From: Fremontodendron californicum
Lineage: Eukaryota > Streptophyta > Magnoliopsida > Malvales > Malvaceae
Direction of reading: 5' to 3'
DNA: 64,000 bases
Assembly: GCA_030761205.1 (NCBI GenBank)
Contig: JAULJL010000040.1
Location: forward strand, 11,722,103-11,786,102
A program made the position numbers and the translations under genes. Shown piece after piece: positions 32,182-41,429 of the stretch (positions within the stretch are counted from its first letter, which is position 1; every line of letters starts with the position of its first letter). Below the pieces are notes generated by a model. It ran no database searches. It saw only the letters and a program-made list of their open reading frames with translations, and had not been told where the DNA came from.

Positions 32182-35100
32182 ATGTTCCAAGCTCCTGAAG
32201 AAGACTTACGACTTAGGAGAATTCGGGAATTTATAACTTCTCACCAACAACCAATCGAGGAGTTGATCCAAAACATCCAAGAGGAGCAAGGAGAGATGGC
32301 AGCAGCTGACAACCGAACTCTCAAGGAGCTAGCCGCTCCGGACTTGGGTCAACAACCATTATGCATTGAATATGCTAATCTTGAGGTAGCTTTTGAATTA
32401 AAATCTGGTTTGATTCATCTTCTCCCAACTTTTCATGGCTTTGCAGGAGAGGATCCAAATAAGCACCTCAAGGAATTCCATGTAGTTTGCTCAAGCATGA
32501 GACCAACAGGGGTCACGGAAGAGCAAGTTAAGTTGAGAGCCTTCCCATTCTCTCTAGCTGATTCAGCAAAGGAATGGCTCTACTATCTACCATCCGGGAC
32601 CATCACTACATGGAATGATTTGAAGAAAGCATTCTTGGAAAGGTATTTCCCAGCATCTAAGGCTGCCAACATTAGGAAAGAGATATGTGGGATTCGGCAA
32701 TACAACGGAGAGTCCTTATATGAATATTGGGAGAGGTTCAGGAAACTTTGTGCATCATGTCCACACCATCAAATAAGTGAACAACTTCTCATCCAATACT
32801 TCTATGAAGGTCTCATGCCCATGGAGAGAAGTATGATAGATGCTGCTAGTGGGGGAGCTCTAGTTGATAAGACTCCCAGGGCTGCCAGAACATTAATCTC
32901 CAACATGGCAGCCAATTCTCAACAGTTCTCAATGAGACAAGATCCACCACCACAACCCAAGAGAGTGAATGAGGTAAGTATATCATCCCTTGAACAAAAA
33001 TTTGATAAACTGACTTCTCTTGTTCAACAATTGGCTGTAGGTAAAATACAACAAATAAAGGCTTGTGGCATATGTTCAAACATAGGGCACCAAACTGATA
33101 TGTGTCCAACACTTCAAGAGGATACCAATGAACATGTGAATGCCATGGGTGGATTTCAGAACCAATCAAGGAAATATGATCCCTACTCAAACACTTACAA
33201 TCCAGGATGGAGGGATCATCCAAACTTCAATTATGGAGGGAACCAATCACAAACTATTCCTCCACCATTTGACCACAGGCCACCGGGTTTTCAGCAAATA
33301 GTGCAACAACCATACCAAACCCGACAACAACTACCACCCACCCAAAATTCAGGTACTTCTCTTGAAGATCTTGTTAAAGCTCTTTCTACTAATACAATTC
33401 AATTTCAACAGGAAACAAAGACAAGTATTCGAAATTTGGAGACTCAAATAGGGCAATTGGCAACAACCATGAGTCAAATGCAAGCAAGGGATTCTGGGAA
33501 ATTACCTTCCCAAACTATAGTGAATCCAAGAGAGAATGCCAATGCTATAACTTTAAGAAGTGGGAAACAGCTAGAGACACCACAAAATGATAGTGCTCAA
33601 GGGGAGAACAATACCATGGCATCCTCTTCACATCCCAACGAGCCACTAAAAAAGGTAATTCCTAAACCATCATTTCCTTCTTATATAACCCCTCCACCTT
33701 TTCCTAGCAGGTTAGCAAAGTCCAAGAAGGAGGAGCAAGAAAATGAAATTTTGGAAACTTTCCGGAAAGTAGAGGTGAACATTCCATTACTAGATGCTAT
33801 CAAGCAAGTGCCAAGATATGCCAAGTTCCTAAAAGAGTTGTGCACATCTAAACGGAAGTTGAAATGGAATGAAAAGGTAAGTGTGGGGGAGAATGTGTCA
33901 GCTGTTCTTCAAAAGAAACTCCCACCTAAATGCAAGGATCCAGGTATGTTTACCATTCCTTGTAAGATAGGCAACACCAGGTTTGAGCATGCTATGCTAG
34001 ATCTAGGGGCATCTATTAATGTCATGCCATATTCAATTTATGCTTCATTGAATCTAGGACCATTAGAGGAAACCGGTGTTATAATACAACTTGCTGACCG
34101 TTCTAACACTTATCCAAGAGGAGTTGTAGAAGACGTTCTTGTACAGGTTAATGAATTGGTTTTTCCCGCTGACTTTTATGTTATTGAGATGGAAGATGAG
34201 ATGTCTTCTAATCCCACACCTATTCTATTAGGGAGACCATTCTTGAAAACAGCAAGAACTAAAATAGATGTACATGATGGCACTTTAACTATGGAATTTG
34301 ATGGTGAAATAATTCGCTTTAACATTTTTGAGGCCATGAGATATCCTAGTGATGTGCATTCTGTTTTTAATATTGATATAATTGACTCACTAGTGCAGCA
34401 AGCTTATGAGCTAGATGGTGAAGATAGTGTAGAAATAGTCCTTAGCAACCATCTCGGAATGGGGAATGCTAAACTAGCCTTGAGTTACCAGGTGGAAGAG
34501 GCACTAGAATCTTTACACTCGCTGCAACCTAAAGATGCAAGGTTTGATGTTTCATTTATTGATTTGCCTTTGTCTAATGAGAAACTTCTACCTTCCATTT
34601 TGCAGGCACCAACTTTAGAGTTGAAACCACTACCGAACCACTTGAAATATGTGTTCTTAGGTAAAAAGGACACATTACCGATCATCATTGCCAAAGAGCT
34701 CACACCTTTGCAAGAAGAGCGACTTATCCAGGTGCTTAGCGAGCATAAAACAACAATTGGTTGGACAATTGCCGATATCAAGGGAATAAGCCCATCCATG
34801 TGCATGCACCGGATTTTGTTAGAGGAAGGGTCTAAACCAACAAGAGAAGCACAAAGAAGATTGAACCCTCCTATGATGGAGGTTGTGAAAAAGGAGATAC
34901 TGAAGCTCCTAGATGTTGGAGTGATCTATCCTATCTCGGATAGCAAATGGGTGAGCCCGGTCCAAGTGGTTCCAAAGAAATCAGGTTATAATCAGATAGC
35001 CATTGCTCCGGAGGACCAAGAGAAAACAACATTCACATGTCCATTTGGTACTTTTGCATACCGGCGTATGCCATTTGGTCTTTGTAATGCACCAGCTACA

Positions 35101-37323
35101 TTCCAAAGGTGTATGGTTAGCATATTTTCAGATTATGTAGAGAACATCATAGAAGTGTTTATGGATGATTTTAGTGTCTATGGTGATTCTTTTGATAGAT
35201 GTCTAGAGAACCTTACACTTGTACTTGAAAGATGCATGGAAACTAACCTTGTTTTGAATTGGGAAAAATGTCACTTTATGGTAGAACAAGGAATAGTTTT
35301 GGGCCATGTTATTTCTTCTAGAGGGATAGAGGTTGATAAATCTAAAATAGATATTATGCATTCTTTACCACCTCCCACAAATGTGAGAGAGGTTCGTTCT
35401 TTTCTTGGACATGCAGGTTTCTATAGGAGATTTATCAAAGACTTCTCAAAGATCACATTACCTCTTTGCAAGCTACTACAAAAAGATGTGGTTTTCCACT
35501 TTGATGATAAATGCAAAGAGGCATTTGAAACATTGAAGGGACTCTTGACATCAGCTCCTATCATCCAACCACCAGATTGGAATGTACCTTTTGAAATCAT
35601 GTGTGATGCTAGTGACTATGCCATTGGAGCTATTTTGGGCCAACGGGTTGGCAAAGCCTCACATGCCATTTATTATGCCTCCCGAACTCTTAATGATGCT
35701 CAATTGAACTATTCCACTACTGAAAAAGAACTTTTGGCTGTTGTATTTGCTTTAGAAAAATTTCGATCTTATTTAATTGGTACTAAAGTAATTGTATATT
35801 CTGACCATGCAGCCCTTAAGTACTTACTCACTAAAAATGAGGCCAAACCAAGGTTGATTAGATGGATACTTCTCTTACAAGAGTTTGATTTGGAGATAAA
35901 AGATAAGAGAGGTAGTGACAACCTGGTTGCGGACCATCTTAGCCGTTTAGTTCATGAAGAGGATGCACTACCCTTGAATGAGAACTTTCCGGATGAGCAA
36001 CTTCTTTTTATAAGTACAACAACTCCTTGGTATGCTGATATTGTTAATTACTTAGTTACCAAGAAGTTGCCACAAGAGTTGACACAAGCTCAAAGAAATA
36101 AGATCAAGAGTGATGCCAAATACTACATATGGGATGATTCTTACCTTTGGAAGCATTGCTCCGATCAGATTATAAGAAGGTGTGTACTCGAAACTGAATT
36201 TCAATCTATTCTCACCTTTTGTCACTCTTATGCATGTGGAGGACACTTTGGATCCAAAAGAACAGCCATGAAAGTTCTTGATTCTGGATTTTATTGGCCT
36301 ACCATATTCAAAGATGCATACCTCTTTTGCAAGTCATGTGATCGTTGCCAAAGAACAGGTAACTTAGGTGCTAGAAATCAAATGCCTCAAACTCCAATAC
36401 TTATTGTTGAAATTTTTGATGTATGGGGCATGGATTTCATGGGACCTTTTCCTCCTTCTTTTGGTAATCTTTATATTTTACTTGCCGTTGATTATGTTTC
36501 AAAGTGGGTGGAAGCAAAATCCACTAGGACTAATGACTCTAAAGTTGTTTCAGATTTTGTCAAGACTAACATCTTTGCTAGGTTTGGAACGCCAAAGGCC
36601 ATAATCAGCGATAGAGGTACTCACTTTTGCAATAGGACTATGGAAGCACTTTTGAGGAAGTATAACATCACACACAAGGTCTCCACCTCATATCATCCTC
36701 AAACTAGTGGGCAAGCTGAAGTGTCAAACCGAGAAGTTAAGTCCATCCTTGAAAAGACAGTTAATCCAAATAGGAAGGATTGGAGTTCACGACTTGATGA
36801 TGCACTTTGGGCTTATAGGACAGCATATAAGACACCCATTGGTATGTCTCCTTATCGACTTGTTTATGGTAAGCCTTGTCATCTTCCGGTTGAATTGGAA
36901 CATAAATCATATTGGGCTATCAAACAATGCAACATGGAGATGGATGAGACAGGAAAGAAAAGAAAACTTGACCTACAGGAATTAGAGGAGATAAGGAATG
37001 ATGCCTATGAGAATTCTAGGATTTACAAGGAAAAGACTAAGGCATTCCATGACAAGATGATATCAAGAAAGGAATTTGTTGTTGGACAAAAAGTTCTTCT
37101 CTTCCATTCACGCCTTAAGTTATATCCAGGTAAGTTACGTTCTCATTGGGTTGGACCTTTTGTTATTACTAATGTATTTACTCATGGTGCAGTTGAAATC
37201 CAAAGCCCAAAAACAGATAAGGCATTCAAAGTGAATGGTCATAGATTGAAGCCTTACTATGAGAACTTTCCAATACAAGATGTGGAGGAGTTTCCACTTT
37301 TTGAGCCAAAGTATGTTGAATAA
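32182..37323 (+). CDS. Athila gag-pol polyprotein, open but lacking RT catalytic segment
   Basis: 1,713 codons in one frame from ATG 32182. Gag: GEDPNKHLKEFHVVCSSM (about residue 93) to YFYEGLMPMERSM, with a Cys cluster CGICSNIGHQTDMC. Protease: MLDLGASINVMPYSIY with Asp607 in the DLGAS form usual for this lineage. RT: FMDD at residues 993-996 and GHVISSRGIEVDKSK are present, but at residues 934-936 (KKSG|YNQI) the sequence jumps over the segment holding the first catalytic Asp. RNase H: MCDASDYAIGAILG, TEKELLAVVFALEKF, DHLSRL. Integrase: C-x2-C-x2-C cluster CKSCDRCQ, then D1418, D1477 and E1513 with DD(35)E spacing, and a GPF motif. Roughly 55-60 residues appear lost in frame; a TCAGG microhomology is the likely cause. 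Confidence 0.95.
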   Translation: MFQAPEEDLRLRRIREFITSHQQPIEELIQNIQEEQGEMAAADNRTLKELAAPDLGQQPLCIEYANLEVAFELKSGLIHLLPTFHGFAGEDPNKHLKEFHVVCSSMRPTGVTEEQVKLRAFPFSLADSAKEWLYYLPSGTITTWNDLKKAFLERYFPASKAANIRKEICGIRQYNGESLYEYWERFRKLCASCPHHQISEQLLIQYFYEGLMPMERSMIDAASGGALVDKTPRAARTLISNMAANSQQFSMRQDPPPQPKRVNEVSISSLEQKFDKLTSLVQQLAVGKIQQIKACGICSNIGHQTDMCPTLQEDTNEHVNAMGGFQNQSRKYDPYSNTYNPGWRDHPNFNYGGNQSQTIPPPFDHRPPGFQQIVQQPYQTRQQLPPTQNSGTSLEDLVKALSTNTIQFQQETKTSIRNLETQIGQLATTMSQMQARDSGKLPSQTIVNPRENANAITLRSGKQLETPQNDSAQGENNTMASSSHPNEPLKKVIPKPSFPSYITPPPFPSRLAKSKKEEQENEILETFRKVEVNIPLLDAIKQVPRYAKFLKELCTSKRKLKWNEKVSVGENVSAVLQKKLPPKCKDPGMFTIPCKIGNTRFEHAMLDLGASINVMPYSIYASLNLGPLEETGVIIQLADRSNTYPRGVVEDVLVQVNELVFPADFYVIEMEDEMSSNPTPILLGRPFLKTARTKIDVHDGTLTMEFDGEIIRFNIFEAMRYPSDVHSVFNIDIIDSLVQQAYELDGEDSVEIVLSNHLGMGNAKLALSYQVEEALESLHSLQPKDARFDVSFIDLPLSNEKLLPSILQAPTLELKPLPNHLKYVFLGKKDTLPIIIAKELTPLQEERLIQVLSEHKTTIGWTIADIKGISPSMCMHRILLEEGSKPTREAQRRLNPPMMEVVKKEILKLLDVGVIYPISDSKWVSPVQVVPKKSGYNQIAIAPEDQEKTTFTCPFGTFAYRRMPFGLCNAPATFQRCMVSIFSDYVENIIEVFMDDFSVYGDSFDRCLENLTLVLERCMETNLVLNWEKCHFMVEQGIVLGHVISSRGIEVDKSKIDIMHSLPPPTNVREVRSFLGHAGFYRRFIKDFSKITLPLCKLLQKDVVFHFDDKCKEAFETLKGLLTSAPIIQPPDWNVPFEIMCDASDYAIGAILGQRVGKASHAIYYASRTLNDAQLNYSTTEKELLAVVFALEKFRSYLIGTKVIVYSDHAALKYLLTKNEAKPRLIRWILLLQEFDLEIKDKRGSDNLVADHLSRLVHEEDALPLNENFPDEQLLFISTTTPWYADIVNYLVTKKLPQELTQAQRNKIKSDAKYYIWDDSYLWKHCSDQIIRRCVLETEFQSILTFCHSYACGGHFGSKRTAMKVLDSGFYWPTIFKDAYLFCKSCDRCQRTGNLGARNQMPQTPILIVEIFDVWGMDFMGPFPPSFGNLYILLAVDYVSKWVEAKSTRTNDSKVVSDFVKTNIFARFGTPKAIISDRGTHFCNRTMEALLRKYNITHKVSTSYHPQTSGQAEVSNREVKSILEKTVNPNRKDWSSRLDDALWAYRTAYKTPIGMSPYRLVYGKPCHLPVELEHKSYWAIKQCNMEMDETGKKRKLDLQELEEIRNDAYENSRIYKEKTKAFHDKMISRKEFVVGQKVLLFHSRLKLYPGKLRSHWVGPFVITNVFTHGAVEIQSPKTDKAFKVNGHRLKPYYENFPIQDVEEFPLFEPKYVE

Positions 37324-37477
37324 TAATGGCATGGGTCTAAGTCAGGCTGAGGACAATAAACCAAGCGCTTCTTGGAGAGGCAACCCAAAAGGATGGAGAG
37401 CATCTATTATATCAGATTTGCATATTCCTTACTCTCCATCATTCTATCTTTTATTGTTTTTCTTTTCTTTTGTTTAA

Positions 37478-37576
37478 TAGTTCTTTTCTCTTACATATAA
37501 TTCTTGCATTGGGGGATAATAGCATTACATTGAGGACAATGTAAAAATTATGTGTGGGGGGAAGAATTTAGGATTT
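37478..37576 (+). repeat. 99-bp direct repeat, left of accessory ORFs
   Basis: Shares TAGTTCTTTTCTCTTAC, TTACATTGAGGACAATGTAA and TGTGTGGGGGGAA with 39781-39879 at about 80% identity by eye. It contains a purine tract like the true one at 41417. The two copies bracket the accessory ORF pair. Confidence 0.8.
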
Positions 37577-37775
37577 TATTTAGAGTGTTTTGTTTTTGAG
37601 TCTTTTTATGTTGTTTTTCTTTCTGATCCTTGTTTTGAAAATAACTAGATGTAAATATAATTTTTTTTTAACCCCGGTTAAATGGCGGATAACGGTACTC
37701 CGTGATTATTTAAATCGGTTCCATCAGCTACCCACAAAACTGATATTGTATATAAATTTCTCTTCCAATTTCTCT

Positions 37776-37801
37776 TTCAATTTTTTTCATTTTTTTTCAG
37801 G
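37776..37801 (+). promoter_or_regulatory. Strong splice-acceptor signal before the 178-aa ORF
   Basis: A pyrimidine run (TTTCAATTTTTTTCATTTTT...) ends in TTTTCAG at 37794-37800. It is followed by a single G and then the ATG at 37802, the layout expected for a spliced subgenomic mRNA. The donor was not identified. Confidence 0.6.
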
Positions 37802-38338
37802 ATGGATGATATTCTCACAAGATTGCAGAAACGATTTCCTCCTTTTCCTCGAAATATTTTACTGAAGCTTTACCAAGTTCGACTTGAAAGATTAAGAATG
37901 CTTATGCACAAAGGGATTCCTGACGACATACGTTGGATAATTGAAGCCAAGGTACGTGAAGATGAATATCTTCCTGTTTTGCATTTACCAGGTACAGGTA
38001 GAAGCACTTTTGCAAAGAAGCGACGAGCAAAGCGCATGAGTTCAAATTGCCACAAATGTGCACGATGGACGTGTAACGGTAAATGTCGTTCTATTGGGAT
38101 TCCGTCCTCTAATCGAGATGATAAAATTGAATTCATTAAGGATGGACTGAGTAAGGAGAATTTGGGTAATATCCAACTTTCTCTTGAGACGCATCCTAGT
38201 GGAGACGTACAAAGAGAAATTCTTGATTTATGGCTGCAATTCCAAAGGGAATGGCAACATCTTGGGAATCTGATGTTAAAAGACCCTGTTTGCCAGCTTG
38301 TAAGAAAACTGGATGGGAAGCATATCCTCGACTCATAG
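37802..38338 (+). CDS. 178-aa basic Cys4-finger accessory protein of the Athila element
   Basis: No confident family match. Residues 1-60 are hydrophobic-basic and probably helical. Residues 66-78 are GRSTFAKKRRAKR, a likely nuclear-localisation or RNA-binding stretch. Cys83, Cys86, Cys91 and Cys95 follow at once (CHKCARWTCNGKC, C-x2-C-x4-C-x3-C). The C-terminal third is acidic/basic helical (VQREILDLWLQFQREWQHL). An arginine/lysine patch directly before a four-Cys finger is the layout of the small cysteine-rich nucleic-acid-binding proteins of carlaviruses, several of which suppress silencing or act in the nucleus; the relationship here is inferred from layout only. It is not an obvious env protein: no signal peptide or membrane anchor is seen. 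A splice acceptor sits directly upstream and a LOG-family gene lies 356 bp downstream. Confidence 0.75.
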   Translation: MDDILTRLQKRFPPFPRNILLKLYQVRLERLRMLMHKGIPDDIRWIIEAKVREDEYLPVLHLPGTGRSTFAKKRRAKRMSSNCHKCARWTCNGKCRSIGIPSSNRDDKIEFIKDGLSKENLGNIQLSLETHPSGDVQREILDLWLQFQREWQHLGNLMLKDPVCQLVRKLDGKHILDS

Positions 38339-38660
38339 AAGGCGTTTAAGCCGTTTCTGGACGTAAAACCAGAGGAAGATGTGAGCCACAATCACAACTA
38401 CAATAAATGACTTCTCAGCTTTTGGTTTGATTTGCAATAACTTTACTTCGGTTTAATTTACGTGTTTTTCGATTTGTGTAATTATTCTCATTTTTTATGT
38501 TTTTTTACGGTTGATTTTTCTTCACTTTTTGATTTTCTTCCTGAAATCATGCAAAAATCTTTTGTTAGGTTAACATTTTCTTCTGACAGGTCAGATACAC
38601 TTTCGGCGACATTATTACTCTTGTCTGATTCACTACTCAGTCCTCTATATATTACACCAT

Positions 38661-38678
38661 GTACTCATTCTCTTTCAG
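38661..38678 (+). promoter_or_regulatory. Splice-acceptor signal before the LOG ORF
   Basis: GTACTCATTCTCTTTCAG ends at 38678, 16 bp before the ATG at 38695. It is pyrimidine-rich and close to consensus, so the LOG-like ORF could also be read from a spliced RNA. Confidence 0.5.
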
Positions 38679-38694
38679 GCACTCGAAAAAAAAA

Positions 38695-39342
38695 ATGGAA
38701 AGTACTTCGTCCCAGCGCATTAAAAAAATTTGTGTCTTTGGAGGTGCTTATCCAGGGAAAAATAACATATTCGCTGATGAAGCCATAAGAGTTGGAGTAA
38801 TACTTGCCCAACAAAAGATCCACTTGATTTATGGAGGCGGTAGTACGGGTTTAATGGGAGCAGTCGCTACAGCAGCACACGCCGGAGGAAGTCCAGTTCT
38901 AGGAATCGTGCCAAAACTATTCACAAGTTTTTGTGAACCTACCGTGGGTAAGGAAATACAAGTCTGGAGTGTCCCTGAACGGATAACAATCATGTACCAT
39001 TCTGCCGATGCATTCATTGCTTTACCAGGAGGTCTGGGTACATTGGAAGAAATAGCTTGCGTGGCTTCTTGGTCATCTTTGGTCACAAATAAGAAACCCA
39101 TTGGTTTGCTTAATATTAATGGTTATTTTAGTAATTTGCTTTCATATTTAGATAATGCTGTGGATAATGGATTCATGTTTTCAGAGGCAAGGAGAACCAT
39201 AATTTCTGCTACAACCATTGAAGATTTACTCAAAAAACTCCAAGCTTATGAGTGTTTATCTGCTACGGTTGTTTCGCAAACGCTCGGAAAAAGAAAAAGA
39301 GATATGGACGAGCAAGGAGTGGATTGCACTTTGTCTTTGTGA
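38695..39342 (+). CDS. LOG-family protein (cytokinin nucleoside 5'-monophosphate phosphoribohydrolase-like), carried by the retroelement
   Basis: LOG enzymes release active cytokinin bases from cytokinin ribotides in the cytosol. This intact 215-aa ORF has the usual plant LOG length and motifs: KKICVFGGAYPGKN (residues 10-23), YGGGSTGLMG (46-55), PERITIMYHSADAFIALPGG (94-113) and the signature PGGLGTLEE (111-119) with its Glu119; Arg96 sits where the family's catalytic Arg is expected. Differences from typical plant LOGs: GGAYPG in place of the usual GSSxG start motif, PERI in the segment before the signature, and a basic tail GKRKRDMDEQ. The start at 38695 is chosen over an upstream ATG (38659) because it gives the family N-terminus and lies just after an acceptor. 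It has no introns, while plant LOG genes normally have several, so capture through RNA is likely. Activity is unproven. Confidence 0.9.
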   Translation: MESTSSQRIKKICVFGGAYPGKNNIFADEAIRVGVILAQQKIHLIYGGGSTGLMGAVATAAHAGGSPVLGIVPKLFTSFCEPTVGKEIQVWSVPERITIMYHSADAFIALPGGLGTLEEIACVASWSSLVTNKKPIGLLNINGYFSNLLSYLDNAVDNGFMFSEARRTIISATTIEDLLKKLQAYECLSATVVSQTLGKRKRDMDEQGVDCTLSL

Positions 39343-39472
39343 CATTATCTAACATTTTGTTTGTTGTGTCTCAGTTATAATAAGTGGTTAGCAACCTCTG
39401 CAGGTAATATCTCCTAAATTCTACCTTTAGTAGGGGGTAAGGGACATATTTTGCTAAAAAAAAAAAAAGAAT

Positions 39473-39675
39473 TGATGTGTTTTAAGCCATTTAGAAGTAT
39501 TCATTTTGAACAAGGTCTGAGTAAGAGAGACTTGAGACATACCTTGTCAGCTTGATTTCTTCTTTTCAAAAAAAAAAAAAAAAAGTTTGTTGTGTTTTAA
39601 GCAATTTAGAAATATTCATTCTGAACAAGGTCTGAGTAAGGGAGACTTGAGACATACCTTGTCAGTTTGATTTTA
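39473..39675 (+). repeat. Tandem duplication in the Athila spacer
   Basis: Two copies of an approximately 85-bp unit (TTTTAAGCCATTTAGAAGTA... and TTTTAAGCAATTTAGAAATA...), separated by poly-A at about 39568-39584. Confidence 0.85.
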
Positions 39676-39780
39676 ATCTTTTTATGTTTACTTGTTAATT
39701 TTTGTTTAGTATTTTAGGATTATTTAGGTTGCATGAGTTTGTTTTGTTTTGAGTCTTAGTTGTTCCTATTCTTATGTTAT

Positions 39781-39879
39781 TAGTTCTTTTCTCTTACACA
39801 TGATTCTTTCATTTGGGTTAATAGACTTACATTGAGGACAATGTAAGAATTAAGTGTGGGGGGAATGATTTAGGATTTC
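39781..39879 (+). repeat. 99-bp direct repeat, right of accessory ORFs
   Basis: Partner of 37478-37576, carrying TTACATTGAGGACAATGTAA and AAGTGTGGGGGGAATG. The distance between the two copies (about 2.3 kb) spans exactly the two accessory ORFs. Confidence 0.8.
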
Positions 39880-41416
39880 TTTTATTTTTGTCTACTATTT
39901 TTTTTATGAGTCTTTATTATTATTATTATTATTTTTTTTAGTGTGTTCTAGTTCCTTTTTAATACAATGATGAGATATGAATTGCATAAGTCTAAAACAG
40001 ATTTATTAGTGAGAAGATTTTCATGAGAATTGAGCTTGATGTCAACCTTTTTATGAGCCAATGTTAATATGATATGTTGATTGAGAAAGAAGCATGTTTA
40101 GACTTAATCTGACTTGTATAATCATCCTTGTGAGTTTTTGAGCCTATAATGATTGATGCATTATACAAATCAATCTAATTTCTTTCTTGAGTGCTCTTAT
40201 GATTACATGATTCTCTAGAACTTGCTTTAAACCGTTTGAGACTATATTGATACATGTGATAACATGAATATGATAGAGGCATTAGGATTATAACCAGAGC
40301 CAAACAGCCATCCATTATTAATGTTCTAAGAGAAAATCCCCACTAGTGAGCCAATTTGAGCCTACATTAAATATGATGTTTTATTGGTAACCACAACTCA
40401 CACCTAGCCTAAATATACTTATATCCTTACCCTTGTTCTAAAGATGGATTATATATTTTGAGACATATTGCAAAAAAAAAAAAAAGTGATATTTTTAGTT
40501 AAAAATTTGGGTTAGAAACAAGAAATAAGTGTGGGGGGAAAAGAAAAGAAAAGTCAAGTCAAGAGAAAAAGAAATGGAATACGGGCAAATACATTCCTAT
40601 GTAAAAAAAAAAAAATGAATCATCTCTTGAATTTGTGGAAAAAGAAAAAGATGTTACAAAGTTGTTTAGAATGAAGAAAAGGCCCAACATGAATATCCGG
40701 CCTAGGTGACTATGTACTTGTAAAGAGTTTTGAGAAGTTTCTTTGTATGATCTTTTTATGTCTCTAAACTTTATGAACTCTTTGGAACCTTTTTGATATC
40801 TTTATCCTTTTGTTCTTCAACCACATTACAAACCCCTTGGCCCCATTACAACCTTGATTAAAGACCTCTTGATTCATGAAGTTGTATGATCTAAATAGTG
40901 GAGAATAGGTGGACAAGCAAGAATATGGTAGAACTGTTTTCATGAGATTGATTGAGTGTAAACACTTCACCACTACTTTAAAGAGTGAAAATCATGAGGG
41001 TATCCCATGTGAGAACTTGAGATTAAATTTGAACATGCACTATTTTGATTGAGATATGTTATGCTAATATTGGCTTAACTCAAACAATTTACATTCAAGC
41101 ATGATTTTTTGTGAAATTTTTTTAAGCTATTGATTAGTTTATAAGACTTGTTCAAAGATTGTCTCTAATTTGTATTGAAAGGATTAGGAGTAAATATTTT
41201 TAGTATATGTAGTTTATTTATATTTTAGTTTTTCAATGTTTGTGGGTATCGTTCTAGTAAACCCTCACGAGACTAAACTCGTCCACTAGGGACACCTAGG
41301 GGTTTAAAGGCTTGTGTCACATGCTAAGTGCCACCGTGATTTCCTACGAAAATGGATTAGATTAGATTTTCTTATTTTATTTTTATTGAGTCGTTGCTAG
41401 GGACTAGCAACAATCT

Positions 41417-41429
41417 AAGTGTGGGGGTG
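41417..41429 (+). other. Athila polypurine tract
   Basis: AAGTGTGGGGGTG directly abuts the 3' LTR start TGATAACTCG at 41430 and marks plus-strand priming. Confidence 0.85.

Larger units (their letters stand above)
39343..41429 (+). other. Athila 3' non-coding spacer
   Basis: No protein is encoded. It contains an 85-bp tandem duplication (39473-39558 and 39589-39675, shared CAAGGTCTGAGTAAG and GAGACATACCTTGTCAG), the second 99-bp repeat (39781-39879), a purine tract AAGTGTGGGGGGAAAAG near 40527, and the final tract before the LTR. Several purine tracts could prime plus-strand synthesis. Confidence 0.75.

Noticed and set aside
37802..38338. The 178-aa ORF as an Athila env-like protein
   Set aside because: No signal peptide, coiled coil or membrane anchor is visible; the basic patch and four-Cys finger point to nucleic-acid binding.
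38659..38694. Upstream ATG (38659) as the LOG start
   Set aside because: The added residues (MYSFSFRHSKKK) are encoded by the pyrimidine-rich acceptor region; the ATG at 38695 gives the usual family N-terminus.
38695..39342. LOG as an ordinary host gene interrupted by transposons
   Set aside because: It lies inside an element defined by LTRs, primer site and TSD, downstream of pol in the same orientation, and has no introns.
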